From Symbiodinium natans (Eukaryota; Sar; Dinophyceae; Suessiales; Symbiodiniaceae), in assembly GCA_905221605.1 (NCBI GenBank), contig CAJNDS010002643.1:191980-211979 (forward strand): a stretch of DNA of 20,000 nucleotides, read 5' to 3'. Numbering within the stretch: the stretch's first letter is position 1; each line of letters begins with the position of its first letter. Shown one piece after another: positions 1 to 7,429 of this stretch. The position numbers were made by a program, and so were the translations under genes. Below the pieces are notes generated by a model. It searched no databases. It saw nothing but the letters and a program-made list of their open reading frames with translations, and was not told the DNA's origin.

Positions 1-46
1 CCCTAAACCCTAGCCCTAAACCCTAAACCCTAAACCCAGGGTTTAG
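1..46. repeat. Inverted interstitial telomeric repeat (CCCTAAA then TTTAGGG)
   Basis: Positions 1-37 are about five CCCTAAA units, one degenerate (CCCTAG). They are followed directly at 38-46 by AGGGTTTAG, the reverse orientation. The order C-rich then G-rich is the opposite of a simple end-to-end telomere fusion. Because similar arrays recur through the next 10 kb, this is read as interstitial rather than as a true chromosome end. Confidence 0.85.
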
Positions 47-49
47 AAG

Positions 50-135
50 TTGAGTACCTGGACCAGCAAAAGCCCGCTGGTTTGGCAGGGCTCCAAGCCG
101 CGAAGGCGGTAGAGGGACCTCTGAAACAAACAGCC
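50..135 (+). CDS. Candidate internal or 3' exon of an unidentified upstream gene
   Basis: After TTTAGAAG (a possible AG acceptor at 48-49) one frame reads GAG at 52 and stays open through a GC-rich stretch. The translation begins EYLDQQKPAGLAGLQAAKAV and ends near ...GPLKQTA at 135, where GT at 136-137 starts an 18-T run (137-154). Composition and alanine/glutamine-rich content look like coding sequence, unlike the AT-rich flanks. The acceptor is not followed by G, which breaks the rule seen in the RsmE gene. No family is recognised. The gene would lie on the + strand and be cut by the left edge of the window. Confidence 0.4.
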
Positions 136-336
136 GTTTTTTTTTTTTTTTTTTCCGTCTCGGGGTACTGAAAGCCCATGGTTTCATGATCGTTTTTCGA
201 TGAAAGCAGGTAATTCACCTTCCCCCACCCAGTCCCCCCTCTTTAAACCAAAGCAACAAGACGAAGCCTGAAGCCCTAAAGTGGCCCCAAAACCTTGAGG
301 ATACAGTGCCATCATTCTTACTGTTAGTTAAAAGTT
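136..336. other. Non-coding stretch after the first candidate exon
   Basis: Holds a T18 run at 137-154 and then mixed sequence with a C-rich patch near 220-240. No gene, array or clear inverted repeat was seen. Confidence 0.5.
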
Positions 337-416
337 AGCAGGGAATGAGGGAATCCGGGCCCTTTATGTACCCTTTGAGGGATCATATGGGGTACCTCAT
401 TCCCCTATTCCCTTCT
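337..416. mobile_element. MITE-like hairpin, family 1, copy A
   Basis: The left end GCAGGGAATGAGGGAAT pairs imperfectly with the right end ATTCCCCTATTCCCTTCTT, and the middle (ATGTACCC...GGGGTACCTCAT) continues the palindrome. A related element with the same upstream context (TTACTGTTAGTTA versus TTACTGTTGGTTA) lies at 3380-3469. There is no coding capacity, so mobility is inferred from the repeated structure. Confidence 0.6.
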
Positions 417-417
417 T

Positions 418-551
418 GGAGGTTCATGGTGCGTATTAACCAATTATAACTGTACTTATCACTGTACTTATAACTACATTAGGGCACTTAAGGGGCTTAT
501 AAGTGGGTTATACGTACAGTTATAGTTCGCGAGTAAGTATCATGAACCTCC
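418..551. mobile_element. MITE-like element, family 2, copy A
   Basis: It begins GGAGGTTCATGGTGCGTA and ends AGTATCATGAACCTCC, so 11-bp terminal inverted repeats (GGAGGTTCATG) match exactly. The interior is AT-rich with several ACTTATAA/TTATAAGT motifs in both orientations. It starts directly after the family 1 hairpin at 337-416. A second member is at 2480-2565. Confidence 0.65.
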
Positions 552-564
552 AAGTAAGCCCTCA

Positions 565-586
565 ACCCTAAACCCTAAACCCTAAA
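565..586. repeat. Interstitial telomeric repeat, CCCTAAA orientation
   Basis: Three uninterrupted CCCTAAA units. Confidence 0.85.
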
Positions 587-608
587 TGAGCCCTCCTTTG
601 TACTAACC

Positions 609-713
609 GACAGTCAGCATTGGGGGCCTAGGCGCGGGACTCTTCCGTCGAGCCTTGTTGTGCTTGGTGCAGTTTTCGGCTTCTCGCAGACCGGGGAAGA
701 CTGGCGTGCCTAG
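609..713 (+). CDS. GC-rich exon-like island, frame uncertain
   Basis: A GC-rich island lies between a CCCTAAA array (565-586) and a TTTAGGG array (717-755), the setting in which the RsmE exons also sit. One frame reads QHWGPRRGTLPSSLVVLGAV and ends ...TGEDWRA with TAG at 711-713. A second frame ends ...GVPRS shortly after, and the third is also open, so coding sense is not settled. TACTAAC, a branch-point-like sequence, lies just upstream at 601-607 but unusually close to the AG. It may be the last exon of the gene whose other exon is at 50-135. Confidence 0.3.
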   Translation, partial: DSQHWGPRRGTLPSSLVVLGAVFGFSQTGEDWRA

Positions 714-716
714 GAG

Positions 717-755
717 TTAGGGGTTTAGGGTTTAAGGTTTAGGGTTTAGGGTTAG
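717..755. repeat. Interstitial telomeric repeat, TTTAGGG orientation
   Basis: About five TTTAGGG units, two of them degenerate. Confidence 0.85.
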
Positions 756-758
756 GAT

Positions 759-986
759 TTGCGGAGAGAGCCCACAGCGCAGCATGATCATCTGTCGGAT
801 TGCTTAATCTTCATCTCATGGGGCTACGATAGATCCGTGCGCAATGAAAGTCTAGGCGAATCCTTCCTTGCAGTTATTCCTACGGTATATGTCGTCCACA
901 AAGTGTTACTGAAGCGTTGGTTAGCTGTTTTGCCTCTTTATTCGGCACTCTCAAGTAGTCAAGTAGACGTACCGGACATGGAATAG
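759..986 (+). other. Open stretch upstream of the RsmE gene, coding status unknown
   Basis: A stop-free frame of 75 codons includes SWGYDRSVRNESLGESFL and ends at TAG 984-986. It has no ATG at its start, is richer in A+T than the flanking exons, and is not in frame with the RsmE start. It resembles no family I know. It could be 5' untranslated or intergenic DNA, or an upstream exon; CTCACAG at 999-1005 is a possible acceptor just before the RsmE start codon. Confidence 0.25.
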
Positions 987-1009
987 ACCATGGTTTGCTC
1001 ACAGTTGCC

Positions 1010-1998
1010 ATGAACTTAGTCCTGCTGCTCTACGACGAGGTGGAGGAGATAAATGCCACTGGATCCGTCCTCTTGCCCACCACGGACCGTCGTGCACGAC
1101 ACATTGCAACTGTGTTAAAGCCAAAGCCCGGCGCAACAATCCGCGTTGGCTGCGTGGGAGTCGGTGTGGGGCGCGCGAGCGTGTGCATTTTGGAGGATGG
1201 GCAAGTTCGACTAAGTCCGGCTGCCAGCAATGACACCGACGCAGCTGGCCGGCTTTGCTTGTCGGCGTTGCCTCCCCACCCGCACGTGGAGTTGCTTTTG
1301 GCCATGCCTCGTCCAAAGGCGCCGGGGCTCGCGGGCATGAGAGCTAGCATGAAGTTGGACCGACTTTCGTGACATTCACCCTTTTGGGCCAGAATGAACT
1401 TCCCAGATGCAAGACCATCACAAAGCCTTTGCTAGCCGCTCCTTTTTTTGGCTACGGTGGGGTCCCTTTCATAGTTCGAAAGACACGTGAAATGCAGACT
1501 TTACTTGGTTAGTACAAAACTTATAGGATCCTTGCGGGCGGGGGGCTCAAGGGGGTATGTAACCCAATGCTCTCTACTACTCCCCGCTACCCCCAAGGCT
1601 CCCTAAGCCTCCCCAAGGTTTATTAGGTACCTACTACCCATGACACAGCTCCTTCAGGACTCTACAACTGTAAGGGTCGTTACATTGTCCTCAATTGGGG
1701 AACCCTTATATACCCCTTACATATACCCTATACGGCCCAAGGGCTCATACTTCAGAACCCTCAGCAGAGGTACGGGGCCATATTGAGGGACCATGTAACT
1801 ACCCTTGGACTACAACTCCCCTAAACTTTAAACCATAAAACCCTAAACCCTATAGACCCGACTTCCTGAACCCTAAACCCTAAAACCCTACATCCCCTGG
1901 TGCACAGGTTATGATGAGGCTCTGGTCGGTGCTGGCACAGCTTGGCTTGCGCCGCATCGTGCTGACCAACGCTTGGCGCGTGGAAACTCTGGCCGGGA

Positions 1999-2033
<35 letters not shown>

Positions 2034-5000
2034 GGGTATATATATATATATATTGGTATTTATTTATATATATATATATATACATGTCTAAGTAGTATAC
2101 TACCGGATCCCCCCCCCCCCCGGGAGAAAGTCCTAGTCACATGGTAAAGGCCCGTATGTTAAGCCATTGCTATCTTTGATCTTGATACAAGGAAGATGGC
2201 TTAGGAATTCATTGTTGCACCATGTGTCGATGCTTGAAGAACAGATATGAAACATTATGGCAGGGAACCAACAAACATACTTACACGAATTGCACACATT
2301 GTGGGTTGACATACAAGGTATCAAGCACATGACGAACAGCTGTTTTTCCTTTGGCGCGAAAGCAAGACGAACAGCTGTTTTTCCTTTGGCGCGAAAGCAA
2401 GGGCAGGCACTTCGCAACGCCAGGTGGTTCAATTGTTTAAACTTGCACAACACTGGCGAAATTCCTAGTTCTACATGCAGGTTCATGGGTACTTATAACC
2501 CCTATTATAAGTCTACATATAACCTACTTCGGGGACTTGCGGGGCTTATAAGTTACCCTGAACCTCAAAGTACGGCTGGAAGCATAGTTGTGGCAGGGGA
2601 AGCCTCCTCGTTTTTACAGCCGCAGGCTATTTCGCATCCAGAGCCCTAAACTTGTAAACCCCTGCACCCTTGGTGGCCCAGTGGTGTCCGTTTGCTCCTT
2701 TTGGTTCTAGGTTCCCTTCTAAAGTCACCACCACCCCCCCCCCTAAAAAACAAAAAAAAAAAAAAACAAACATATATATATATATATATATAGTAATAAT
2801 AAAATAAATAAAAAATACATATATAGATATATATAAGAATAAAAACAAAGTCCAATTATAATAAGGGTACTGGGTTACCAAGAACCCTCAAAGGCAAGAT
2901 CGGCGGCCTGCCAGGCAAAGCCCTATTTCTCCTCACAAGCCAGCGGGCTTAGGGGTTAGGGTTTAGGGTTTAGGGTTTCGGGTGCCCAGGAGAAGCCCTA
3001 TTTCTCCTCGCAAGCCACCGATCCGAGCAAGTACACCCCCGAGATGCTACGTGGCCTTTGACACGGGGCATGTTCTATGGCTTTTTTTGGGAATTACATT
3101 TGTGCTGTTTATGTTGGGCTTTCGGGTTTAGGGTTTCGGGTTGAGGGACTAAGGTCTAGGGTCTAGGATCTAGGGTTGGTTTAGGGTTTAGGGTTTAGGG
3201 TGCCTCCTTAAAGACTATGTTTTTTGTTTATTTGTTGAAACCCCAAAGGAATATTCAAATACTTGTTTTTTTGAGGGTTCTAAGGGGAGCATGGTGTTTT
3301 TGGTTTGCTCTTTCACTTAGTCTGCATCCGCAAAACGCTGGCAACAAGGCATGACAAGCCCAAGAGCTTACTGTTGGTTAGTAGGGAATGGGGGAATAAG
3401 GTACCATATGTAATCCCTTAAAGGATACATTGGGGACATAGGGAATGTGGTATCTCTCTCATTCCCCCAAGCGTGCATAGCCCACGGAGAAAGGACGAGG
3501 ACGCGGACATCATGGGGTTTAGGGTTTAGGGTTTAGGGGTTAGGGGTTAGGGGTTAGGGTTTAGGGTTTAGGGTTTAGCGTTTAGGGTTTAGGGTCTAGG
3601 GTTTAGGGTCCTAGGGTCAAGTGTGATGTATCTTCGAATGTTTGTAGGGATGCCTAGACAAAGCCTTATTCCGGGTGAGAACGCCCGCTTGAGCCCCCGG
3701 ACCACAAACCCTACCTAGACCTCTATAAATGTAGTTCCTTTTGGGGGACCTGATTTTGTTCACCTCCACAAACCCACCTCCCACAATCCTAAACCCTGAG
3801 CCCCTAACCCACAACCCCAAGCCTTAACCCCGAAACGTCCCTGCAGCTTCCGCTCGTCCAGCGATTCGGGAGTAAGAAGAGCCACCCCCCCAAACCCGAA
3901 ACCCCAAAAAACCGCTAAGCCCCCAAACCAGAAACCCCAAACTCTAAACCCTAAAACTCCTACAACCCTAAAACCCTAAACCCTAAGCCCTAAAACCCCC
4001 AAAGCCCCTAAACCCCTACTAAATCCCTAAACCCCTAAGCCCTAACCCCCCTAAAGCCCCCCCACAATTCAAGGTTGGAAGGTCTGGAGCAGGCGGTGTG
4101 CACCACCTTGCCAGAGGTGCAGGTTGAGCTCCTGGTCGAAGTTCAGGGTTTATGGGGTTTATAGGGTGGTTCAGGGTTCAGGGTTTAGGGTTTAGGGTTT
4201 AGGGTTTAGGGTTTAGGGTACCAGCCCTGTACCCCTTAAACAAATACGGAAGATGTCCTCAGTCGTGCTGAGGCTCCCTCGATAATTAAAGGTCCGTTCC
4301 TTTAAGAGGGGCTTAGGGTTTAGGGCATAGGATCTAGGGTTTAGGGCTTAGATTGATTTTATGGCTTAGGTTGTTTGGGGCCTCTTTTGCACGCCACGGC
4401 TCAAGGGTCAAGGGTCAAGGGTCTAGGGTCTAGGGTTTAGGGTTTAGGGTTTAGGGTTTAGGGTTTAGGGTTTAGGGTTTAGGGTTTGAGGTCCCATGAG
4501 ACATGTTTGCAATTCCCACATTCTTCTTTGCAACGGCCGTGACCTGCCATCCCTGAACAAGTTCTGTAGGGATTCTGAATATGATTTAAGGCATGTTCCT
4601 ACATTGAGGGGTATAGAGGGGTCTTTGGGGTGAGCCAATAAACCCGAACCCAAAACCCTAAACCCTAAACCGCGCGGAGGCTGCGACTAAAGCCTTTCGT
4701 GGAGGATTCCCTGGATGCCCTCTTCCCGACACCTAACTTCCTGCGGCTGCTCTGCCATCCGGGCGATGCTGGAGTGTTTCGGCGGGATGGTTTAGGGTTT
4801 AGGGTTTAGGGTTTAGGGTTTAGGGTTTAGGGTTTAGGGTTTAGGGTTTAGGGTTTAGGGTTTAGGGTCGGGCGCTTGGCAAGTTGAGTGTTCGGGTTGC
4901 ACTGGTTAACCCCACTCAAACCACCAAAGTATGTAAAGCAACGGTCCTCTTTTTAATGGGTATCGGGCAATTTGTTTTACATACTCCGGGGGGTCCAGGC

Positions 5001-6592
5001 AAGGATTAGTGACGTGCTTTGGCTTAGGATTGGAGGTTCAGGGTTTGCCGTGGTAAACCCTCTCCCAAGAGCCCTCTATACCCCTGAATTGAGGAATTTG
5101 CCCTAAATCAAATTAAGAACCCCTGTAACTACATAATCTAAGGTCGTGGGTATTTGTGAACTCTCTGAGTTCACCCTAAACCTGACAAACAGTTCGAGCA
5201 CTGGGCTGGGGGCTTCCGGGGTCTGGCAAACGGTTCCGGGGTCTGGCAAACTTCAGGCTTAGAAAACTGAGTGGTGAGGTTGAGTATTAGGGGCTTGGAT
5301 GAAGGCCAACCTCCAAGTGTCAACCCCCCCCACCCCCCAAAACCCTCAACCTTGGACCAAAAACCCTCCCAGGTTCCCATCCGCGAGGCCCTGCTCGAGG
5401 CGCAGGCGCGTGGAGCGCCGCCCCAGGCCGTGCTCCTGGCAGACACTCGGGCTGCAGCCATGAGACCCTTTGGTGCCAATTAGGGGTTAAAAAAGCAGGG
5501 CTGGCACCTGAGGGAGTCCAGTTTGAAGAAAGGGTTCTCTCATCTACCCCCGCGCAGATAGAACCTTGCCTGATTCTTGCGGAAGGATCGAGGGTGTACA
5601 GCAAGGTCAGCCAGAAGCTGTCATTTATCTCATGCTAACAGGCAAGCCCTCTTGCAAGCGCCGTCATGAGATACCGCTAAACATCCCTGGAGCCTACAAG
5701 CAGTGTTCTTCTTGACGGCGGCCCTCGAAGATTGTACAAGAGCACCTCAAGCGCGGCTCTCGAAGGTGACTTCTGTCATCATGAGAACGATTATGCTTAA
5801 GAATCATCATGACATTGCAATGGAAGTCATATGTACCACACTTAATACAACCACAATCGTTCAGATATCAACAGCAAGCGCAAAGGAACTCGGGGTGGGT
5901 CTTGAAAAAAAGCACGAGAAGGCCACCCTGTTTGTTCTTCAAGGCCCTAATGTGGTTCCTTTTCGGGTTAGTTATTAGGGATTAAAGTGTGCTACCCTAA
6001 AAAGGTACTACACAGGAGCCTCTCGGTACCCAGAGAGCCCAACCCCTTCACTAACGAATATTCCTGAAATCATAAAAAGGATCCCTTTATACCTGAAGTT
6101 ATAGTCCTTAATCAAGCAGTATTGGCACAGTATGGGCTCTCTGGGCGCTACCTAGGAGCCTTGGGGTAGAACCCTAAGCCCTAAACCCCAAACTCCAAAC
6201 CCTAACCCCTAAAGCCTAAACCCTAAACCCAAAACCCTAAACCCTAAACTACACCCTAAACCGTAGACAAAGGTCGGCCCTGAGGGCGGTTGGGTGGACT
6301 ATGAGGTGGACATGTTCCGCGAGCGTGGTTTTGTGCAGGCATGGGGAGAGTTTTGGGGTTTAGGGGGATGCAAAAAGGGTTTCGGGTTTAGGGCTGTTTA
6401 GGGTTTGGTCTTACGGTTTGGTGCTGTTTAGGGTTGTTTACTTCAGATCCCGAAACTCACGGAAAAAATCTCGAGGTCTCTTTGGGGAGCCGCATACTGA
6501 CCACGGACGTGGCGCTGGTGTCGCTGGTTGCGCTGACCATGGATGGACTCTCGGGGCTGGGCTCGGGAAAGGCGCGGTTTAGATGGGTTTAG
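1010..6592 (+). CDS. rsmE: RsmE-family 16S rRNA (uracil-N3)-methyltransferase, eight exons
   Basis: Proposed exons: 1010-1318, 1908-1982, 2990-3053, 4082-4127, 4680-4773, 5373-5441, 6273-6338 and 6476-6592. Together they make 840 nt, in frame across every junction, or 279 residues plus TAG; bacterial RsmE is about 230-250. The family methylates N3 of a small-subunit rRNA uridine (U1498 in E. coli) using SAM. Residues 1-95 form the PUA-like RNA-binding domain (MNLVLLL start, RRARHIATVLKPKPG at 27-41). The SPOUT domain follows: LLLAMPRPK, then LAQLGLRRIVLTNAWRV (112-128), EKPYF, GLEQAVCTTLPEV, LKPFVED, LLCHPG, the SAM-site VGPEGGWVDYE (220-230) and VSLGSRIL (242-249). The usual RTETA-like end of the last motif reads TTDVA here. 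No transit peptide is visible from this ATG, so a plastid or mitochondrial site is only a guess; an upstream exon is possible. The exon 5 end is uncertain (GT after 4773, GC after 4767 or GA after 4764, all in frame). Confidence 0.88.
1319..1907 (+). other. RsmE intron 1 (GC-AG)
   Basis: Donor CCAAAG|GC and acceptor GCACAG|G. Joining here restores the family string PRPKVMMRLW. The interior (1500-1800) is rich in C-runs and short CCTTATATACCCC-type motifs but shows no clear terminal repeats. Degenerate CCCTAAA units occupy 1831-1890, just before the acceptor. Confidence 0.75.
1831..1890. repeat. Degenerate interstitial telomeric repeat, CCCTAAA orientation
   Basis: About five CCCTAAA-like units, interrupted by CCTATAGACCCGACTTCC. 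Confidence 0.75.
2000..2121. repeat. (TA)n microsatellite and C13 run at the start of RsmE intron 2
   Basis: An alternating TA tract (2000-2084) interrupted by GGG and TTGG is followed by 13 consecutive C (2109-2121). It starts only ~17 bp after the proposed GA donor at 1983. Confidence 0.9.
2331..2400. repeat. Perfect tandem duplication, 35-bp unit
   Basis: Two identical 35-bp copies (2331-2365 and 2366-2400), each containing CAGCTGTTTTTCCTTTGGCG. The surrounding intron 2 sequence (2150-2480) is open in more than one frame because the duplication has no stops, but no protein family is recognisable. Confidence 0.9.
2480..2565. mobile_element. MITE-like element, family 2, copy B
   Basis: The left end GGTTCATGGGTACTTATAAC pairs with the right end GCTTATAAGTTACCCTGAAC as a long imperfect inverted repeat. 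End sequence and ACTTATAA motif match the element at 418-551. It lies inside RsmE intron 2. Confidence 0.6.
2733..2850. repeat. Low-complexity tract: C-run, A-run and (AT)n
   Basis: A C11 run, then mostly A to 2770, then (AT)n to 2791 and an A/T-only stretch to about 2840, all within RsmE intron 2. Minus-strand open frames here encode only IYIYIY-type strings. Confidence 0.9.
2949..2981. repeat. Interstitial telomeric repeat, TTTAGGG orientation
   Basis: About four TTTAGGG units ending ~9 bp before the acceptor CCCAG|G of RsmE exon 3. Confidence 0.85.
3123..3201. repeat. Interstitial telomeric repeat, degenerate, TTTAGGG orientation
   Basis: TTTAGGG units mixed with TCTAGGG and TTTCGGG variants, in the 5' part of RsmE intron 3. 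Confidence 0.8.
3380..3469. mobile_element. MITE-like hairpin, family 1, copy B
   Basis: The left end TAGTAGGGAATGGGGGAATA pairs with the right end TCTCTCATTCCCCCA. The internal GGTACCATATGTAATCCCTT and the upstream TTACTGTTGGTTA correspond to copy A at 337-416. It lies inside RsmE intron 3. Confidence 0.6.
3516..3618. repeat. Interstitial telomeric repeat, TTTAGGG orientation
   Basis: Roughly 14 units, including GGGGTTA and TCTAGGG variants, inside RsmE intron 3. Confidence 0.9.
3786..4066. repeat. Degenerate interstitial telomeric repeat, CCCTAAA orientation
   Basis: Two blocks (3786-3835 and 3886-4066) of CCCTAAA, CCCCAAA, CCCTAAG and similar units are separated by a short GC-rich piece (3838-3885). 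The array ends shortly before the acceptor of RsmE exon 4, so intron 3 is G-rich-telomeric in its 5' half and C-rich-telomeric in its 3' half. Confidence 0.8.
4143..4219. repeat. Interstitial telomeric repeat, TTTAGGG orientation
   Basis: Begins ~15 bp after the proposed GC donor of RsmE exon 4. Degenerate at first (TTATGGGG, TTCAGGG), then perfect TTTAGGG. Confidence 0.9.
4311..4490. repeat. Two interstitial telomeric arrays, TTTAGGG orientation
   Basis: A short degenerate array at 4311-4352, then a longer one at 4401-4490 that starts with TCAAGGG and TCTAGGG variants and becomes perfect TTTAGGG from about 4434. Both lie in RsmE intron 4. Confidence 0.88.
4560..4640. mobile_element. Short dispersed repeat, family 3b, copy A
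   Basis: Contains TGATTTAAGGCATGTTCCT followed by GGGGTATAGAGGGGTCTTTG. Near-matching copies are at 6925-6995 (same orientation), 5060-5125 and 7275-7345 (reverse orientation). Shared sequence in four places supports a dispersed element; ends are not precisely defined. Confidence 0.5.
4641..4670. repeat. Interstitial telomeric repeat, CCCTAAA orientation
   Basis: About four units ending nine bases before the first base of RsmE exon 5 (acceptor CGGAG|G). Confidence 0.85.
4791..4868. repeat. Perfect interstitial telomeric array, TTTAGGG orientation
   Basis: Eleven uninterrupted TTTAGGG units, one of the two longest pure arrays in the window. It starts ~17 bp after the favoured exon 5 end, inside RsmE intron 5. 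Confidence 0.95.
5060..5125. mobile_element. Short dispersed repeat, family 3b, reverse copy
   Basis: AAGAGCCCTCTATACCCCTG followed by GCCCTAAATCAAATTAAG corresponds to the reverse complement of 4560-4640. Located in RsmE intron 5. Confidence 0.4.
5490..5980 (+). other. Stretch open in shifting frames inside RsmE intron 6
   Basis: Three frames are open in succession. One reads IEPCLILAEGSRVYSKVSQK from ~5560, another includes GQPEAVIYLMLTGKPSCKRR to a stop near 5714, and a third, from ~5703 to a stop at 5976-5978, includes HDIAMEVICTTLNTTTIVQI. This could be a decayed, frameshifted gene or chance. No domain is recognised and no telomeric repeats interrupt it, unlike most other introns. Confidence 0.25.
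6013..6164. mobile_element. MITE-like element, family 3, copy A
   Basis: The left end GGTACCCAGAGAGCCCA pairs with the right end TGGGCTCTCTGGGCGCTACC. Outside these, AGGAGCC and GGAGCCT-like sequences extend the pairing. The interior is AT-rich (ATTCCTGAAATCATAAAAAG). A second member is at 8948-9051. It lies in RsmE intron 6. Confidence 0.65.
6171..6262. repeat. Interstitial telomeric repeat, CCCTAAA orientation
   Basis: About a dozen CCCTAAA-like units ending ~10 bp before the acceptor of the exon that encodes the GPEGG motif of RsmE. Confidence 0.88.
6354..6437. repeat. Degenerate interstitial telomeric repeat, TTTAGGG orientation
   Basis: GGGTTTAGGG units mixed with GTTTAGGGTTGTTTA and TTTCGGG variants fill most of the 137-bp RsmE intron 7. 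Confidence 0.75.
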
Positions 6593-6725
6593 ATGGGTTT
6601 TGAGAGTTGTTTAGATGGGTTTAGATGTGTCTAGATGGGTTTAGATGGGTTTAGATGTGTTTAGATGGGTTTAGATGGGTTTAGATGGGTTTAGATGGGT
6701 TTAGATGGGTTTAGATGGGTTTAGG
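6577..6725. repeat. Tandem array of a telomere-like 10-mer, TTTAGATGGG
   Basis: About 14 copies of a 10-bp unit TTTAGATGGG, with GTG and CTAG variants. It reads as TTTAGGG with ATG inserted. It ends in ordinary TTTAGGG. The first copy overlaps the end of the RsmE coding sequence and supplies its stop (TAG at 6590-6592). Confidence 0.92.
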
Positions 6726-6924
6726 GTTTTAGAGGTTTAGGATGTGGGGTTTAGAGTTGTTTTTTTTTTCCACTTCCAATGCTCAAACAACGCAATATAT
6801 CCCCAAGGCTCAATATAGCCCCAACGCCTCACTTAAAAAAAAGAAGGCCTAAGATTCGGATGTTTTTTTGGGTCGAAGGTTTGGCTTTCGTAATGGTTGA
6901 GGGCTTGGGGTCAGTAAAAATTAT
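6726..6924. other. Intergenic stretch after the RsmE gene
   Basis: Contains T- and A-runs (6760-6769, 6834-6842) and a short direct repeat (CCCCAAGGCTCAATAT / CCCCAACGCCTC). No gene or clear element was seen. Confidence 0.5.
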
Positions 6925-6995
6925 AAGGGGTCTTATTCTGATTTAAGGCATATTCCTTCATGAAAGGGTCTATAGAGGGTTCTTTGAATAAACTC
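6925..6995. mobile_element. Short dispersed repeat, family 3b, copy B
   Basis: TCTGATTTAAGGCATATTCC and GGGTCTATAGAGGGTTCTTT correspond to 4560-4640. Confidence 0.5.
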
Positions 6996-7083
6996 TGAAA
7001 CTCGGCTGGGCTGGAGCAGGCTAGGGTTGTCGGCCGGCTGGTTTACTTGAGAAGATGGGTAGTTGTAAGTGGGTCATTAGTTA

Positions 7084-7161
7084 AACCCTAAACCCTAAAC
7101 CCTAAACCCTAAACCCTAAACCCTAAACCCTAAACCCTAAACCTAAACCCTAAACCCTAAA
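7084..7161. repeat. Near-perfect interstitial telomeric array, CCCTAAA orientation
   Basis: Eleven units with one CCTAAA single-base deletion near 7142. The flanks (AAGTGGGTCATTAG before, AGAGTCATAAGTAGGG after) contain related short words. Confidence 0.93.
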
Positions 7162-7274
7162 GAGTCATAAGTAGGGTAGTTATCACACTGGAAATGTAAC
7201 CGTGATCCGAAAAAAAAGGTACATATCTCCCGACCTCGGCCATGAACTGAACCTGCGATTATGTTCATACATGG

Positions 7275-7345
7275 TGTTCAAAGAACCCCATACCCCCTGA
7301 AATTAGGTCATATGCCTTAAAGCATAGAGGGTGTCCTATAAACCT
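7275..7345. mobile_element. Short dispersed repeat, family 3b, reverse copy
   Basis: AAAGAACCCCATACCCCCTG and CATATGCCTTAAAGCATAGA correspond to the reverse complement of 4560-4640. Confidence 0.5.
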
Positions 7346-7349
7346 ACAG

Positions 7350-7393
7350 CTTAGGGTTGAGGGTTTAGGGTTTAGGGTTTAGGGTTTAGGGTT
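7350..7393. repeat. Interstitial telomeric repeat, TTTAGGG orientation
   Basis: About six units, the first TTGAGGG. Confidence 0.9.
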
Positions 7394-7429
7394 ACTTGAG
7401 GGGTATTGGGCTCTTTGTGCATCCGAATC

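Noticed and set aside
1-37. True telomere at the left end
   Set aside because: Only about five units, followed at once by the opposite orientation, and similar short arrays occur throughout the next 10 kb; cannot be fully excluded.
999-1350. Minus-strand open frames opposite RsmE exon 1
   Set aside because: Shadows of the GC-rich coding exon on the + strand, which has clear family motifs.
5171-5604. Minus-strand open frames over RsmE exon 6
   Set aside because: The + strand reading (VPIREALLEAQ...PPQAVLLA) joins in frame into the GPEGGW exon; minus-strand frames show no family motif.
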